The notes beneath the pieces were generated by a model that saw only the letters and a program-made list of their open reading frames with translations, was not told where the DNA came from and did no database searches. Position numbers and translations under genes: made by a program. A stretch of 64,000 nucleotides of DNA from Karalla daura (Eukaryota > Chordata > Actinopteri > Chaetodontiformes > Leiognathidae). Where the stretch lies: the NCBI GenBank assembly GCA_029224185.1, contig JANZKI010000123.1, forward strand, positions 1 through 64,000, given 5' to 3'. Of this stretch, positions 49,945 through 62,871 are shown piece by piece (position 1 is the stretch's first letter; each line of letters opens with the position of its first letter).

Positions 49945-52900
49945 CACTCGTCGGCCGACCAACGCATTCTCATGGGGACACTTTAACGGCTTATCACTCC
50001 ACAACCCAACGTCCCAGAGACTTCAAATCTCGATCCGTCTGACATAATGCGGCCCTTCTGAACGCGCCGGAGCGTGTCTGGGCATGTCTGGCAATGTCGG
50101 GGCTTTGTGTCTAACTGTGTGTCTGGGTGTGTTTCTGGACACGTCAGAGCCTGTCTGGACATGTGAATGTATGGGATCGAAAAAAAAATAAATGTCTCTC
50201 GAAAGTAGGTACCAATCAACTCCAAATGGTCCGAAACGCGCTCCTAAATAGGTCCTGGAAGGACGATTTTGAGACGAGCACTTAGTCAAATTTTCACTCG
50301 TCGGCCGACCAACGCATTCTCATGGGGACACTTTAACGGCTTATCACTCCACAACCCAACGTCCCAGAGACTTCAAATCTCGATCCGTCTGACATAATGC
50401 GGCCCTTCTGAACGCGCCGGAGCGTGTCTGGGCATGTCTGGCCATGTCGGGGCTGTGTGTCTAACTGTGTGTCTGGGTGTGTTTCTGGACACGTCAGAGC
50501 CTGTCTGGACATGTCAATGTATGGGATCGAAAAAAAAAATAAATGTCTCTCGAAAGTAGGTACCAATCAACTCCAAATGGTCCGAAACGCGCTCCTAAAT
50601 AGGTCCTGGAAGGACGATTTTGAGACGAGCACTTAGTCAAATTTTCACTCGTCGGCCGGCCAACGCATTCTTATGGGGACACTTTAACGGCTTATCACTC
50701 CACAACCCAACGTCCCAGAGACTTCAAATCTCGATCCGTCTGACATAATGCGGCCCTTCTGAACGCGCCGGAGCGTGTCTGGGCATGTCTGGCCATGTCG
50801 GGGCTGTGTGTCTAACTGTGTGTCTGGGTGTGTTTCTGGACACGTCAGAGCCTGTCTGGACATGTCAATGTATGGGATCGAAAAAAAAAAATGTCTCTCG
50901 AAAGTAGGTACCAATCAACTCCAAATGGTCCGAAACGCGCTCCTAAATAGGTCCTGGGAGGACGATTTTGAGACGAGCACTTAGTCAAATTTTCACTCGT
51001 CGGCCGACCAACGCATTCTTATGGGGACACTTTAACGGCTTTTCACTCCACAACCCAACGTCCCAGAGACTTCAAATCTCGATCCGTCTGACATAATGTG
51101 GCCCTTCTGAACGCGCCGGAGCGTGTCTGGGCATGTCTGGCCATGTCGGGGCTGTGTGTCTAACTGTGTGTCTGGGTGTGTTTCTGGACACGTCAGAGCC
51201 TGTCTGGACATGTCAATGTATGGGATCGAAAAAAAAAAAAATGTCTCTCGAAAGTAGGTACCAATCAACTCCAAATGGTCCGAAACGCGCTCCTAAATAG
51301 GTCCTGGAAGGACGATTTTGAGACGAGCACTTAGTCAAATTTTCACTCGTCGGCCGACCAATGCATTCTTATGGGGACACGTGAACGGCTTATCACTCCA
51401 GGACCCAACGTCCCAGAGACTTCAAATCTCGATCCGTCTGACATAATGCGGCCCTTCTGAACACGCCAGAGCATGTCTGGGCATGTCTGGCCATGTCGGG
51501 GCTGTGTGTCTAACTGTGTGTCTGGGTGTGTTTCTGGACATGTCAGAGCCTGTCTGGACATGTCAATGTATGGGGTCGAAAAAAAATAAATGTCTCTCGA
51601 AAGTAGGTACCAATCAACTCCAAACGGTCTGAAACGCGCTCCTAAATAGGTCCTGGAAGGACGATTTTGACAAGGGCACTTAGTCAAATTTTCACTCGTC
51701 GGCCGACCAATGCATTCTTATGGGGACACGTGAACGGCTTATCACTCCAGGACCCAACGTCCCAGGGACTTCAAATCTCGATCCGTCTGACATAATGCGG
51801 CCCTTCTGAACACGCCAGAGCATGTCTGGGCATGTCTGGCCATGTCGGGGCTGTGTGTCTAACTGTGTGTCTGGGTGTGTTTCTGGACATGTCAGAGCCT
51901 GTCTGGACATGTCAATGTATGGGGTCGAAAAAAAATAAATGTCTCTCGAAAGTAGGTACCAATCAACTCCAAACGGTCTGAAACGCGCTCCTAAATAGGT
52001 CCTGGAAGGACGATTTTGACAAGAGCACTTAGTCAAATTTTCACTCGTCGGCCGACCAATGCATTCTTATAGGGACACGTGAACGGCTTATCACTCCACA
52101 ACCCAACGTCCCAGAGACTTCAAATCTCGATCCGTCTGACATAATGCGGCCCTTCTGAACGCGCCGGAGCGTGTCTGGGCATGTCTGGCCATGTCGGGGC
52201 TGTGTGTCTAACTGTGTGTCTGGGTGTGTTTCTGGACACGTCAGAGCCTGTCTGGACATGTCAATGTATGGGATCGAAAAAAAAAATAAATGTCTCTCGA
52301 AAGTAGGTACCAATCAACTCCAAATGGTCCGAAACGCGCTCCTAAATAGGTCCTGGAAGGATGATTTTGAGACGAGCACTTAGTCAAATTTTCACTCGTC
52401 GGCCGACCAACGCATTCTCATGGGGACACTTTAACGGCTTATCACTCCACAACCCAACGTCCCAGAGACTTCAAATCTCGATCCGTCTGACATAATGCGG
52501 CCCTTCTGAACGCGCCGGAGCGTGTCTGGGCATGTCTGGCCATGTCGGGGCTGTGTGTCTAACTGTGTGTCTGGGTGTGTTTCTGGACACGTCAGAGCCT
52601 GTCTGGACATGTCAATGTATGGGATCGAAAAAAATAAATGTCTCTCGAAAGTAGGTACCAATCAACTCCAAATGGTCCGAAACGCGCTCCTAAATAGGTC
52701 CTGGAAGGACGATTTTGAGACGAGCACTTAGTCAAATTTTCACTCGTCGGCCGACCAACGCATTCTCATGGGGACACTTTAACGGCTTATCACTCCACAA
52801 CCCAACGTCCCAGAGACTTCAAATCTCGATCCGTCTGACATAATGCGGCCCTTCTGAACGCGCCGGAGCGTGTCTGGGCATGTCTGGCAATGTCGGGGCT

Positions 52901-55536
52901 TTGTGTCTAACTGTGTGTCTGGGTGTGTTTCTGGACACGTCAGAGCCTGTCTGGACATGTGAATGTATGGGATCGAAAAAAAAATAAATGTCTCTCGAAA
53001 GTAGGTACCAATCAACTCCAAATGGTCCGAAACGCGCTCCTAAATAGGTCCTGGAAGGACGATTTTGAGACGAGCACTTAGTCAAATTTTCACTCGTCGG
53101 CCGACCAACGCATTCTCATGGGGACACTTTAACGGCTTATCACTCCACAACCCAACGTCCCAGAGACTTCAAATCTCGATCCGTCTGACATAATGCGGCC
53201 CTTCTGAACGCGCCGGAGCGTGTCTGGGCATGTCTGGCCATGTCGGGGCTGTGTGTCTAACTGTGTGTCTGGGTGTGTTTCTGGACACGTCAGAGCCTGT
53301 CTGGACATGTCAATGTATGGGATCGAAAAAAAAAATAAATGTCTCTCGAAAGTAGGTACCAATCAACTCCAAATGGTCCGAAACGCGCTCCTAAATAGGT
53401 CCTGGAAGGACGATTTTGAGACGAGCACTTAGTCAAATTTTCACTCGTCGGCCGGCCAACGCATTCTTATGGGGACACTTTAACGGCTTATCACTCCACA
53501 ACCCAACGTCCCAGAGACTTCAAATCTCGATCCGTCTGACATAATGCGGCCCTTCTGAACGCGCCGGAGCGTGTCTGGGCATGTCTGGCCATGTCGGGGC
53601 TGTGTGTCTAACTGTGTGTCTGGGTGTGTTTCTGGACACGTCAGAGCCTGTCTGGACATGTCAATGTATGGGATCGAAAAAAAAAAATGTCTCTCGAAAG
53701 TAGGTACCAATCAACTCCAAATGGTCCGAAACGCGCTCCTAAATAGGTCCTGGGAGGACGATTTTGAGACGAGCACTTAGTCAAATTTTCACTCGTCGGC
53801 CGACCAACGCATTCTTATGGGGACACTTTAACGGCTTTTCACTCCACAACCCAACGTCCCAGAGACTTCAAATCTCGATCCGTCTGACATAATGTGGCCC
53901 TTCTGAACGCGCCGGAGCGTGTCTGGGCATGTCTGGCCATGTCGGGGCTGTGTGTCTAACTGTGTGTCTGGGTGTGTTTCTGGACACGTCAGAGCCTGTC
54001 TGGACATGTCAATGTATGGGATCGAAAAAAAAAAAAATGTCTCTCGAAAGTAGGTACCAATCAACTCCAAATGGTCCGAAACGCGCTCCTAAATAGGTCC
54101 TGGAAGGACGATTTTGAGACGAGCACTTAGTCAAATTTTCACTCGTCGGCCGACCAATGCATTCTTATGGGGACACGTGAACGGCTTATCACTCCAGGAC
54201 CCAACGTCCCAGAGACTTCAAATCTCGATCCGTCTGACATAATGCGGCCCTTCTGAACACGCCAGAGCATGTCTGGGCATGTCTGGCCATGTCGGGGCTG
54301 TGTGTCTAACTGTGTGTCTGGGTGTGTTTCTGGACATGTCAGAGCCTGTCTGGACATGTCAATGTATGGGGTCGAAAAAAAATAAATGTCTCTCGAAAGT
54401 AGGTACCAATCAACTCCAAACGGTCTGAAACGCGCTCCTAAATAGGTCCTGGAAGGACGATTTTGACAAGGGCACTTAGTCAAATTTTCACTCGTCGGCC
54501 GACCAATGCATTCTTATGGGGACACGTGAACGGCTTATCACTCCAGGACCCAACGTCCCAGGGACTTCAAATCTCGATCCGTCTGACATAATGCGGCCCT
54601 TCTGAACACGCCAGAGCATGTCTGGGCATGTCTGGCCATGTCGGGGCTGTGTGTCTAACTGTGTGTCTGGGTGTGTTTCTGGACATGTCAGAGCCTGTCT
54701 GGACATGTCAATGTATGGGGTCGAAAAAAAATAAATGTCTCTCGAAAGTAGGTACCAATCAACTCCAAACGGTCTGAAACGCGCTCCTAAATAGGTCCTG
54801 GAAGGACGATTTTGACAAGAGCACTTAGTCAAATTTTCACTCGTCGGCCGACCAATGCATTCTTATAGGGACACGTGAACGGCTTATCACTCCACAACCC
54901 AACGTCCCAGAGACTTCAAATCTCGATCCGTCTGACATAATGCGGCCCTTCTGAACGCGCCGGAGCGTGTCTGGGCATGTCTGGCCATGTCGGGGCTGTG
55001 TGTCTAACTGTGTGTCTGGGTGTGTTTCTGGACACGTCAGAGCCTGTCTGGACATGTCAATGTATGGGATCGAAAAAAAAAATAAATGTCTCTCGAAAGT
55101 AGGTACCAATCAACTCCAAATGGTCCGAAACGCGCTCCTAAATAGGTCCTGGAAGGATGATTTTGAGACGAGCACTTAGTCAAATTTTCACTCGTCGGCC
55201 GACCAACGCATTCTCATGGGGACACTTTAACGGCTTATCACTCCACAACCCAACGTCCCAGAGACTTCAAATCTCGATCCGTCTGACATAATGCGGCCCT
55301 TCTGAACGCGCCGGAGCGTGTCTGGGCATGTCTGGCCATGTCGGGGCTGTGTGTCTAACTGTGTGTCTGGGTGTGTTTCTGGACACGTCAGAGCCTGTCT
55401 GGACATGTCAATGTATGGGATCGAAAAAAATAAATGTCTCTCGAAAGTAGGTACCAATCAACTCCAAATGGTCCGAAACGCGCTCCTAAATAGGTCCTGG
55501 AAGGACGATTTTGAGACGAGCACTTAGTCAAATTTT
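49945..55536 (-). repeat. 8-unit higher-order repeat, 2,796 bp, two copies
   Basis: 49,945-52,740 and 52,741-55,536 match unit by unit at a constant 2,796-bp offset. Shared private markers are GCAATGTC in place of GCCATGTC (50,091 and 52,887), GGCCGGCC in place of GGCCGACC (near 50,653 and 53,449), CAAGGGCAC in place of CAAGAGCAC (near 51,672 and 54,468), and TTTTCACTCC in the class B unit that also has TGTGGCCC. No clear private substitution between copies was noticed, so the duplication looks recent. Confidence 0.93.
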
Positions 55537-58500
55537 CACTCGTCGGCCGACCAACGCATTCTTATGGGGACACTTTAACGGCTTATCACTCCACAACCCA
55601 ACGTCCCAGAGACTTCAAATCTCGATCCGTCTGACATAATGCGGCCCTTCTGAACACGCCGGAGCGTGTCTGGGCATGTCTGGCCATGTCGGGGCTGTGT
55701 GTCTAACTGTGTGTCTGGGTGTGTTTCTGGACACGTCAGAGCCTGTCTGGACATGTCAATGTATGGGATCGAAAAAAAAAAAAATGTCTCTCGAAAGTAG
55801 GTACCAATCAACTCCAAACGGTCTGAAACGCGCTCCTAAATAGGTCCTGGAAGGACGATTTTGACAAGAGCACTTAGTCAAATTTTCACTCGTCGGCCGA
55901 CCAATGCATTCTTATGGGGACACGTGAACGGCTTATCACTCCAGGACCCAACGTCCCAGGGACTTCAAATCTCGATCCGTCTGACATAATGCGGCCCTTC
56001 TGAACACGCCAGAGCATGTCTGGGCATGTCTGGCCATGTCGGGGCTGTGTGTCTAACTGTGTGTCTGGGTGTGTTTCTGGACATGTCAGAGCCTGTCTGG
56101 ACATGTCAATGTATGGGGTCGAAAAAAAATAAATGTCTCTCGAAAGTAGGTACCAATCAACTCCAAACGGTCTGAAACGCGCTCCTAAATAGGTCCTGGA
56201 AGGACGATTTTGACAAGAGCACTTAGTCAAATTTTCACTCGTCGGCCGACCAATGCATTCTTATAGGGACACGTGAACGGCTTATCACTCCACAACCCAA
56301 CGTCCCAGAGACTTCAAATCTCGATCCGTCTGACATAATGCGGCCCTTCTGAACGCGCCGGGGCGTGTCTGGGCATGTCTGGCCATGTCGGGGCTGTGTG
56401 TCTAACTGTGTGTCTGGGTGTGTTTCTGGACATGTCAGAGCCTGTCTGGACATGTCAATGTATGGGGTCGAAAAAAAATAAATGTCTCTCGAAAGTAGGT
56501 ACCAATCAACTCCAAATGGTCCGAAACGCGCTCCTAAATAGGTCCTGGAAGGACGATTTTGACAAGAGCACTTAGTCAAATTTTCACTCGTCGGCCGACT
56601 AATGCATTCTTATGGGGACACGTGAACGGCTTATCACTCCAGGACCCAACGTCCCAGGGACTTCAAATCTCGATCCGTCTGACATAATGCGGCCCTTCTG
56701 AACACGCCAGAGCATGTCTGGGCATGTCTGGCCATGTCGGGGCTGTGTGTCTAACTGTGTGTCTGGGTGTGTTTCTGGACATGTCAGAGCCTGTCTGGAC
56801 ATGTCAATGTATGGGGTCGAAAAAAAATAAATGTCTCTCGAAAGTAGGTACCAATCAACTCCAAACGGTCTGAAACGCGCTCCTAAATAGGTCCTGGAAG
56901 GACGATTTTGAGACGAGCACTTAGTCAAATTTTCACTCGTCGGCCGACCAACGCATTCTTATGGGGACACTTTAACGGCTTATCACTCCACAACCCAACG
57001 TCCCAGAGACTTCAAATCTCGATCCGTCTGACATAATGCGGCCCTTCTGAACGCGCCGGAGCGTGTCTGGGCATGTCTGGCCATGTCGGGGCTGTGTGTC
57101 TAACTGTGTGTCTGGGTGTGTTTCTGGACACGTCAGAGCCTGTCTGGACATGTCAATGTATGGGATCGAAAAAAAAAAAAGTCTCTCGAAAGTAGGTACC
57201 AATCAACTCCAAATGGTCCGAAACGCGCTCCTAAATAGGTCCTGGAAGGACGATTTTGAGACGAGCACTTAGTCAAATTTTCACTCGTCGGCCGACCAAC
57301 GCATTCTCATGGGGACACTTTAACGGCTTATCACTCCACAACCCAACGTCCCAGAGACTTCAAATCTCGATCCGTCTGACATAATGCGGCCCTTCTGAAC
57401 GCGCCGGAGCGTGTCTGGGCATGTCTGGCCATGTCGGGGCTTTGTGTCTAACTGTGTGTCTGGGTGTGTTTCTGGACACGTCAGAGCCTGTCTGGACATG
57501 TGAATGTATGGGATCGAAAAAAAAATAAATGTCTCTCGAAAGTAGGTACCAATCAACTCCAAATGGTCCGAAACGCGCTCCTAAATAGGTCCTGGAAGGA
57601 CGATTTTGAGACGAGCACTTAGTCAAATTTTCACTCGTCGGCCGACCAACGCATTCTCATGGGGACACTTTAACGGCTTATCACTCCACAACCCAACGTC
57701 CCAGAGACTTCAAATCTCGATCCGTCTGACATAATGCGGCCCTTCTGAACGCGCCGGAGCGTGTCTGGGCATGTCTGGCCATGTCGGGGCTGTGTGTCTA
57801 ACTGTGTGTCTGGGTGTGTTTCTGGACACGTCAGAGCCTGTCTGGACATGTCAATGTATGGGATCGAAAAAAAAATAAATGTCTCTCGAAAGTAGGTACC
57901 AATCAACTCCAAATGGTCCGAAACGCGCTCCTAAATAGGTCCTGGAAGGACGATTTTGAGACGAGCACTTAGTCAAATTTTCACTCGTCGGCCGACCAAC
58001 GCATTCTCATGGGTACACTTTAACGGCTTATCACTCCACAACCCAACGTCCCAGAGACTTCAAATCTCGATCCGTCTGACATAATGTGGCCCTTCTGAAC
58101 GCGCCGGAGCGTGTCTGGGCATGTCTGGCCATGTCGGGGCTGTGTGTCTAACTGTGTGTCTGGGTGTGTTTCTGGACACGTCAGAGCCTGTCTGGACATG
58201 TCAATGTATGGGATCGAAAAAAAAAAAAATGTCTCTCGAAAGTAGGTACCAATCAACTCCAAATGGTCCGAAACGCGCTCCTAAATAGGTCCTGGAAGGA
58301 CGATTTTGACAAGAGCACTTAGTCAAATTTTCACTCGTCGGCCGACCAATGCATTCTTATGGGGACACGTGAACGGCTTATCACTCCAGGACCCAACGTC
58401 CCAGGGACTTCAAATCTCGATCCGTCTGACATAATGCGGCCCTTCTGAACACGCCAGAGCATGTCTGGGCATGTCTGGCCATGTCGGGGCTGTGTGTCTA

Positions 58501-60075
58501 ACTGTGTGTCTGGGTGTGTTTCTGGACATGTCAGAGCCTGTCTGGACATGTCAATGTATGGGGTCGAAAAAAAATAAATGTCTCTCGAAAGTAGGTACCA
58601 ATCAACTCCAAACGGTCTGAAACGCGCTCCTAAATAGGTCCTGGAAGGACGATTTTGACAAGAGCACTTAGTCAAATTTTCACTCGTCGGCCGACCAATG
58701 CATTCTTATAGGGACACGTGAACGGCTTATCACTCCACAACCCAACGTCCCAGGGACTTCAAATCTCGATCCGTCTGACATAATGCGGCCCTTCTGAACA
58801 CGCCAGAGCATGTCTGGGCATGTCTGGCCATGTCGGGGCTGTGTGTCTAACTGTGTGTCTGGGTGTGTTTCTGGACATGTCAGAGCCTGTCTGGACATGT
58901 CAATGTATGGGGTCGAAAAAAAATAAATGTCTCTCGAAAGTAGGTACCAATCAACTCCAAACGGTCTGAAACGCGCTCCTAAATAGGTCCTGGAAGGACG
59001 ATTTTGACAAGAGCACTTAGTCAAATTTTCACTCGTCGGCCGACCAATGCATTCTTATAGGGACACGTGAACGGCTTATCACTCCACAACCCAACGTCCC
59101 AGAGACTTCAAATCTCGATCCGTCTGACATAATGCGGCCCTTCTGAACGCGCCGGGGCGTGTCTGGGCATGTCTGGCCATGTCGGGGCTGTGTGTCTAAC
59201 TGTGTGTCTGGGTGTGTTTCTGGACACGTCAGAGCCTGTCTGGACATGTCAATGTATGGGGTCGAAAAAAAATAAATGTCTCTCGAAAGTAGGTACCAAT
59301 CAACTCCAAATGGTCCGAAACGCGCTCCTAAATAGGTCCTGGAAGGACGATTTTGACAAGAGCACTTAGTCAAATTTTCACTCGTCGGCCGACTAATGCA
59401 TTCTTATGGGGACACGTGAACGGCTTATCACTCCAGGACCCAACGTCCCAGGGACTTCAAATCTCGATCCGTCTGACATAATGCGGCCCTTCTGAACACG
59501 CCAGAGCATGTCTGGGCATGTCTGGCCATGTCGGGGCTGTGTGTCTAACTGTGTGTCTGGGTGTGTTTCTGGACATGTCAGAGCCTGTCTGGACATGTCA
59601 ATGTATGGGGTCGAAAAAAAATAAATGTCTCTCGAAAGTAGGTACCAATCAACTCCAAACGGTCTGAAACGCGCTCCTAAATAGGTCCTGGAAGGACGAT
59701 TTTGAGACGAGCACTTAGTCAAATTTTCACTCGTCGGCCGACCAACGCATTCTTATGGGGACACTTTAACGGCTTATCACTCCACAACCCAACGTCCCAG
59801 AGACTTCAAATCTCGATCCGTCTGACATAATGCGGCCCTTCTGAACGCGCCGGAGCGTGTCTGGGCATGTCTGGCCATGTCGGGGCTGTGTGTCTAACTG
59901 TGTGTCTGGGTGTGTTTCTGGACACGTCAGAGCCTGTCTGGACATGTCAATGTATGGGATCGAAAAAAAAAAAAGTCTCTCGAAAGTAGGTACCAATCAA
60001 CTCCAAATGGTCCGAAACGCGCTCCTAAATAGGTCCTGGAAGGACGATTTTGAGACGAGCACTTAGTCAAATTTT
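55537..60075 (-). repeat. mixed blocks duplicated from the reverse arm
   Basis: 55,887-57,631 matches 46,805-48,549 at a 9,082-bp offset, including a shared GACATG variant in the CACGCCCC unit that elsewhere has GACGTG. 57,632-58,680 carries three units whose order (CATGCTCT core, GGCCACATT class B, TTTA-plus-T9 unit) resembles 21,154-22,202 of the forward arm. 58,681-60,075 matches 48,550-49,944. One unit reads GAACACGCCGGAGC near 55,652, a private CpG loss. Confidence 0.85.
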
Positions 60076-62871
60076 CACTCGTCGGCCGACCAACGCATTC
60101 TCATGGGGACACTTTAACGGCTTATCACTCCACAACCCAACGTCCCAGAGACTTCAAATCTCGATCCGTCTGACATAATGCGGCCCTTCTGAACGCGCCG
60201 GAGCGTGTCTGGGCATGTCTGGCAATGTCGGGGCTTTGTGTCTAACTGTGTGTCTGGGTGTGTTTCTGGACACGTCAGAGCCTGTCTGGACATGTGAATG
60301 TATGGGATCGAAAAAAAAATAAATGTCTCTCGAAAGTAGGTACCAATCAACTCCAAATGGTCCGAAACGCGCTCCTAAATAGGTCCTGGAAGGACGATTT
60401 TGAGACGAGCACTTAGTCAAATTTTCACTCGTCGGCCGACCAACGCATTCTCATGGGGACACTTTAACGGCTTATCACTCCACAACCCAACGTCCCAGAG
60501 ACTTCAAATCTCGATCCGTCTGACATAATGCGGCCCTTCTGAACGCGCCGGAGCGTGTCTGGGCATGTCTGGCCATGTCGGGGCTGTGTGTCTAACTGTG
60601 TGTCTGGGTGTGTTTCTGGACACGTCAGAGCCTGTCTGGACATGTCAATGTATGGGATCGAAAAAAAAAATAAATGTCTCTCGAAAGTAGGTACCAATCA
60701 ACTCCAAATGGTCCGAAACGCGCTCCTAAATAGGTCCTGGAAGGACGATTTTGAGACGAGCACTTAGTCAAATTTTCACTCGTCGGCCGGCCAACGCATT
60801 CTTATGGGGACACTTTAACGGCTTATCACTCCACAACCCAACGTCCCAGAGACTTCAAATCTCGATCCGTCTGACATAATGCGGCCCTTCTGAACGCGCC
60901 GGAGCGTGTCTGGGCATGTCTGGCCATGTCGGGGCTGTGTGTCTAACTGTGTGTCTGGGTGTGTTTCTGGACACGTCAGAGCCTGTCTGGACATGTCAAT
61001 GTATGGGATCGAAAAAAAAAAATGTCTCTCGAAAGTAGGTACCAATCAACTCCAAATGGTCCGAAACGCGCTCCTAAATAGGTCCTGGGAGGACGATTTT
61101 GAGACGAGCACTTAGTCAAATTTTCACTCGTCGGCCGACCAACGCATTCTTATGGGGACACTTTAACGGCTTTTCACTCCACAACCCAACGTCCCAGAGA
61201 CTTCAAATCTCGATCCGTCTGACATAATGTGGCCCTTCTGAACGCGCCGGAGCGTGTCTGGGCATGTCTGGCCATGTCGGGGCTGTGTGTCTAACTGTGT
61301 GTCTGGGTGTGTTTCTGGACACGTCAGAGCCTGTCTGGACATGTCAATGTATGGGATCGAAAAAAAAAAAAATGTCTCTCGAAAGTAGGTACCAATCAAC
61401 TCCAAATGGTCCGAAACGCGCTCCTAAATAGGTCCTGGAAGGACGATTTTGAGACGAGCACTTAGTCAAATTTTCACTCGTCGGCCGACCAATGCATTCT
61501 TATGGGGACACGTGAACGGCTTATCACTCCAGGACCCAACGTCCCAGAGACTTCAAATCTCGATCCGTCTGACATAATGCGGCCCTTCTGAACACGCCAG
61601 AGCATGTCTGGGCATGTCTGGCCATGTCGGGGCTGTGTGTCTAACTGTGTGTCTGGGTGTGTTTCTGGACATGTCAGAGCCTGTCTGGACATGTCAATGT
61701 ATGGGGTCGAAAAAAAATAAATGTCTCTCGAAAGTAGGTACCAATCAACTCCAAACGGTCTGAAACGCGCTCCTAAATAGGTCCTGGAAGGACGATTTTG
61801 ACAAGAGCACTTAGTCAAATTTTCACTCGTCGGCCGACCAATGCATTCTTATGGGGACACGTGAACGGCTTATCACTCCAGGACCCAACGTCCCAGGGAC
61901 TTCAAATCTCGATCCGTCTGACATAATGCGGCCCTTCTGAACACGCCAGAGCATGTCTGGGCATGTCTGGCCATGTCGGGGCTGTGTGTCTAACTGTGTG
62001 TCTGGGTGTGTTTCTGGACATGTCAGAGCCTGTCTGGACATGTCAATGTATGGGGTCGAAAAAAAATAAATGTCTCTCGAAAGTAGGTACCAATCAACTC
62101 CAAACGGTCTGAAACGCGCTCCTAAATAGGTCCTGGAAGGACGATTTTGACAAGAGCACTTAGTCAAATTTTCACTCGTCGGCCGACCAATGCATTCTTA
62201 TAGGGACACGTGAACGGCTTATCACTCCACAACCCAACGTCCCAGAGACTTCAAATCTCGATCCGTCTGACATAATGCGGCCCTTCTGAACGCGCCGGAG
62301 CGTGTCTGGGCATGTCTGGCCATGTCGGGGCTGTGTGTCTAACTGTGTGTCTGGGTGTGTTTCTGGACACGTCAGAGCCTGTCTGGACATGTCAATGTAT
62401 GGGATCGAAAAAAAAAATAAATGTCTCTCGAAAGTAGGTACCAATCAACTCCAAATGGTCCGAAACGCGCTCCTAAATAGGTCCTGGAAGGATGATTTTG
62501 AGACGAGCACTTAGTCAAATTTTCACTCGTCGGCCGACCAACGCATTCTCATGGGGACACTTTAACGGCTTATCACTCCACAACCCAACGTCCCAGAGAC
62601 TTCAAATCTCGATCCGTCTGACATAATGCGGCCCTTCTGAACGCGCCGGAGCGTGTCTGGGCATGTCTGGCCATGTCGGGGCTGTGTGTCTAACTGTGTG
62701 TCTGGGTGTGTTTCTGGACACGTCAGAGCCTGTCTGGACATGTCAATGTATGGGATCGAAAAAAAAAAATGTCTCTCGAAAGTAGGTACCAATCAACTCC
62801 AAATGGTCCGAAACGCGCTCCTAAATAGGTCCTGGGAGGACGATTTTGAGACGAGCACTTAGTCAAATTTT
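60076..62871 (-). repeat. third copy of the 2,796-bp 8-unit repeat
   Basis: Matches 49,945-52,740 at a 10,131-bp offset in seven of eight units, with GCAATGTC at 60,222 and GGCCGGCC near 60,786. It lacks the CAAGGGCAC variant (it has CAAGAGCAC near 61,803). The eighth unit is replaced by the CTGGGAGG type. It is therefore an older or recombined copy compared with the two adjacent ones. Confidence 0.9.
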
